64,000 bases of DNA, taken from Methanoregulaceae archaeon UXB-2016 (GTDB lineage: Archaea; Halobacteriota; Methanomicrobia; Methanomicrobiales; Methanospirillaceae). The stretch lies in NCBI GenBank assembly GCA_004332335.1, contig SISS01000015.1, forward strand, positions 1 to 64,000, read 5' to 3'. Below, piece after piece: positions 63,704 through 64,000 of this stretch (position 1 is its first letter; each line of letters opens with the position of its first letter). The notes under the pieces were generated by a model. The model worked only from the letters and a program-made list of their open reading frames with translations, did not search any database and had not been told where the DNA came from. Made by a program: the position numbers and the translations under genes.

Positions 63704-64000
63704 CCTCTTTGCTCCGCCGAGGATGAGCGGCAGCAGCGCCGTCGCCTCGAGCCGCCCGAGGTCTCCTTTCTCCGCCTCCCGCTCGGAAAAGCGGGTTGTT
63801 GTATCTCTCCCGAGCCCCCGCACCGCGACCGGCACCGGGACGCGCGTATGGGTCCGGATCCGGATCGGGGTCGCGTGGTCCGGCAGGACCGCGATCACGC
63901 CATCGAACCCGGCCATGAGCTGTCCGAGCATGTCGTCTACGCGCTCGATGGCACGGACCTTCTCCTCGATCGAGCCGAGGTGCCCGGCCTCGTCCGGGGC
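63701..64000 (-). CDS. apgM: Cofactor-independent phosphoglycerate mutase, archaeal type (C-terminal part; rest outside window)
   Basis: Frame from the right edge (APDEAGHLGSIEEKVRAIERVDDMLGQLMAGFD...) to the TAA at 63703-63701. This is the C-terminal ~99 residues of the archaeal alkaline-phosphatase-superfamily mutase: EKVRAIERVDDMLGQL, VIAVLPDHATPIRIRTHTRVPVPVAV with the metal-binding Asp-His and His, and GRLEATALLPLILG. It interconverts 2- and 3-phosphoglycerate. The 5' end lies beyond base 64000. Its stop codon sits in the terminal stem of the convergent C/D box sRNA. Confidence 0.88.
   Translation of the reverse strand, partial: APDEAGHLGSIEEKVRAIERVDDMLGQLMAGFDGVIAVLPDHATPIRIRTHTRVPVPVAVRGLGRDTTTRFSEREAEKGDLGRLEATALLPLILGGAKR

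Overview
This 64 kb window is high-GC (about 65% by eye) chromosomal DNA from a methanogenic archaeon, most likely of the order Methanomicrobiales. Marker genes include methenyl-H4MPT cyclohydrolase (mch), methanofuran-pathway MfnB, a beta-RFAP-synthase-like GHMP protein, a methanogenesis-marker-8 protein, coenzyme F390 synthetase, archaeosine enzymes TgtA and ArcS, Orc1/Cdc6, archaeal ValS, and an archaeal-type phosphoglycerate mutase running off the right edge. The first 87 bases encode a PGF-CTERM tail. TATA boxes often lie 24-30 bp before start codons, so many genes look leaderless. Genus cannot be fixed from this sequence alone.

Layout. 1-8.9 kb: PGF-CTERM tail, a secreted beta-helix/dockerin protein, a flavodoxin-fold oxidoreductase, AMMECR1, the tgtA-arcS pair and an NfnAB/SudBA-type flavoenzyme pair. 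9-13.2 kb: a Thr-rich lipoprotein with a 39-bp tandem repeat, then a minus-strand cofactor/metabolism block (beta-RFAP-synthase-like, DUF2148, CBS-containing family II pyrophosphatase). 13.3-19.6 kb: a translationally coupled uvrA-uvrC-uvrB operon of bacterial type. 19.6-30 kb: housekeeping and accessory genes, including msrB, a TPR gene with no usable start codon, an SDR/MFS convergent pair, PRTase, EamA, adenine deaminase and sequon-rich lipoproteins. 30-34.7 kb: a chemosensory-like run (stand-alone receiver, ParA/MinD ATPase, PAS-PAS-CheW fusion, CheR) with no CheA or receptor. 35-38 kb: surface proteins, including a beta-helix/PKD/dockerin protein whose C-terminal domain matches the one at 2.1 kb. 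39-44 kb: DJ-1/PfpI protein, exported acetolactate decarboxylase, and a DtxR-like regulator with a Co/Ni ECF transporter operon. 44-47 kb: a secreted papain-like protease with three CBM6-like modules and a PEGA domain. 48.3-49.5 kb: F390 synthetase, tRNA-Gly(GCC), and remnants of a cation P-type ATPase and a metallo-beta-lactamase-fold gene. 49.6-60.5 kb: membrane proteins, ZIP transporter, DUF92, valS, tmk, HisA/F-like, mfnB-guaB, an ArsR regulator and a CS/Hsp20-like protein. 60.5-64 kb: mch, cdc6, a zinc-ribbon protein, a C/D box guide RNA and apgM.

How they work together. mfnB, the HisA/F-related gene, the GHMP gene and mch belong to C1-carrier biosynthesis and use. tgtA and arcS make archaeosine in tRNA. 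The DtxR-like gene and the cbi genes form a regulated metal-uptake unit supplying Ni or Co for F430 or corrinoids. The dockerin, PKD, CBM6 and PGF-CTERM proteins form the cell-surface layer. The clearest feature missed by protein-level annotation is the C/D box sRNA at 63641-63703. Its four boxes and 8-bp terminal stem are all present, and its D' guide would pair with the helix 69 region of 23S rRNA.
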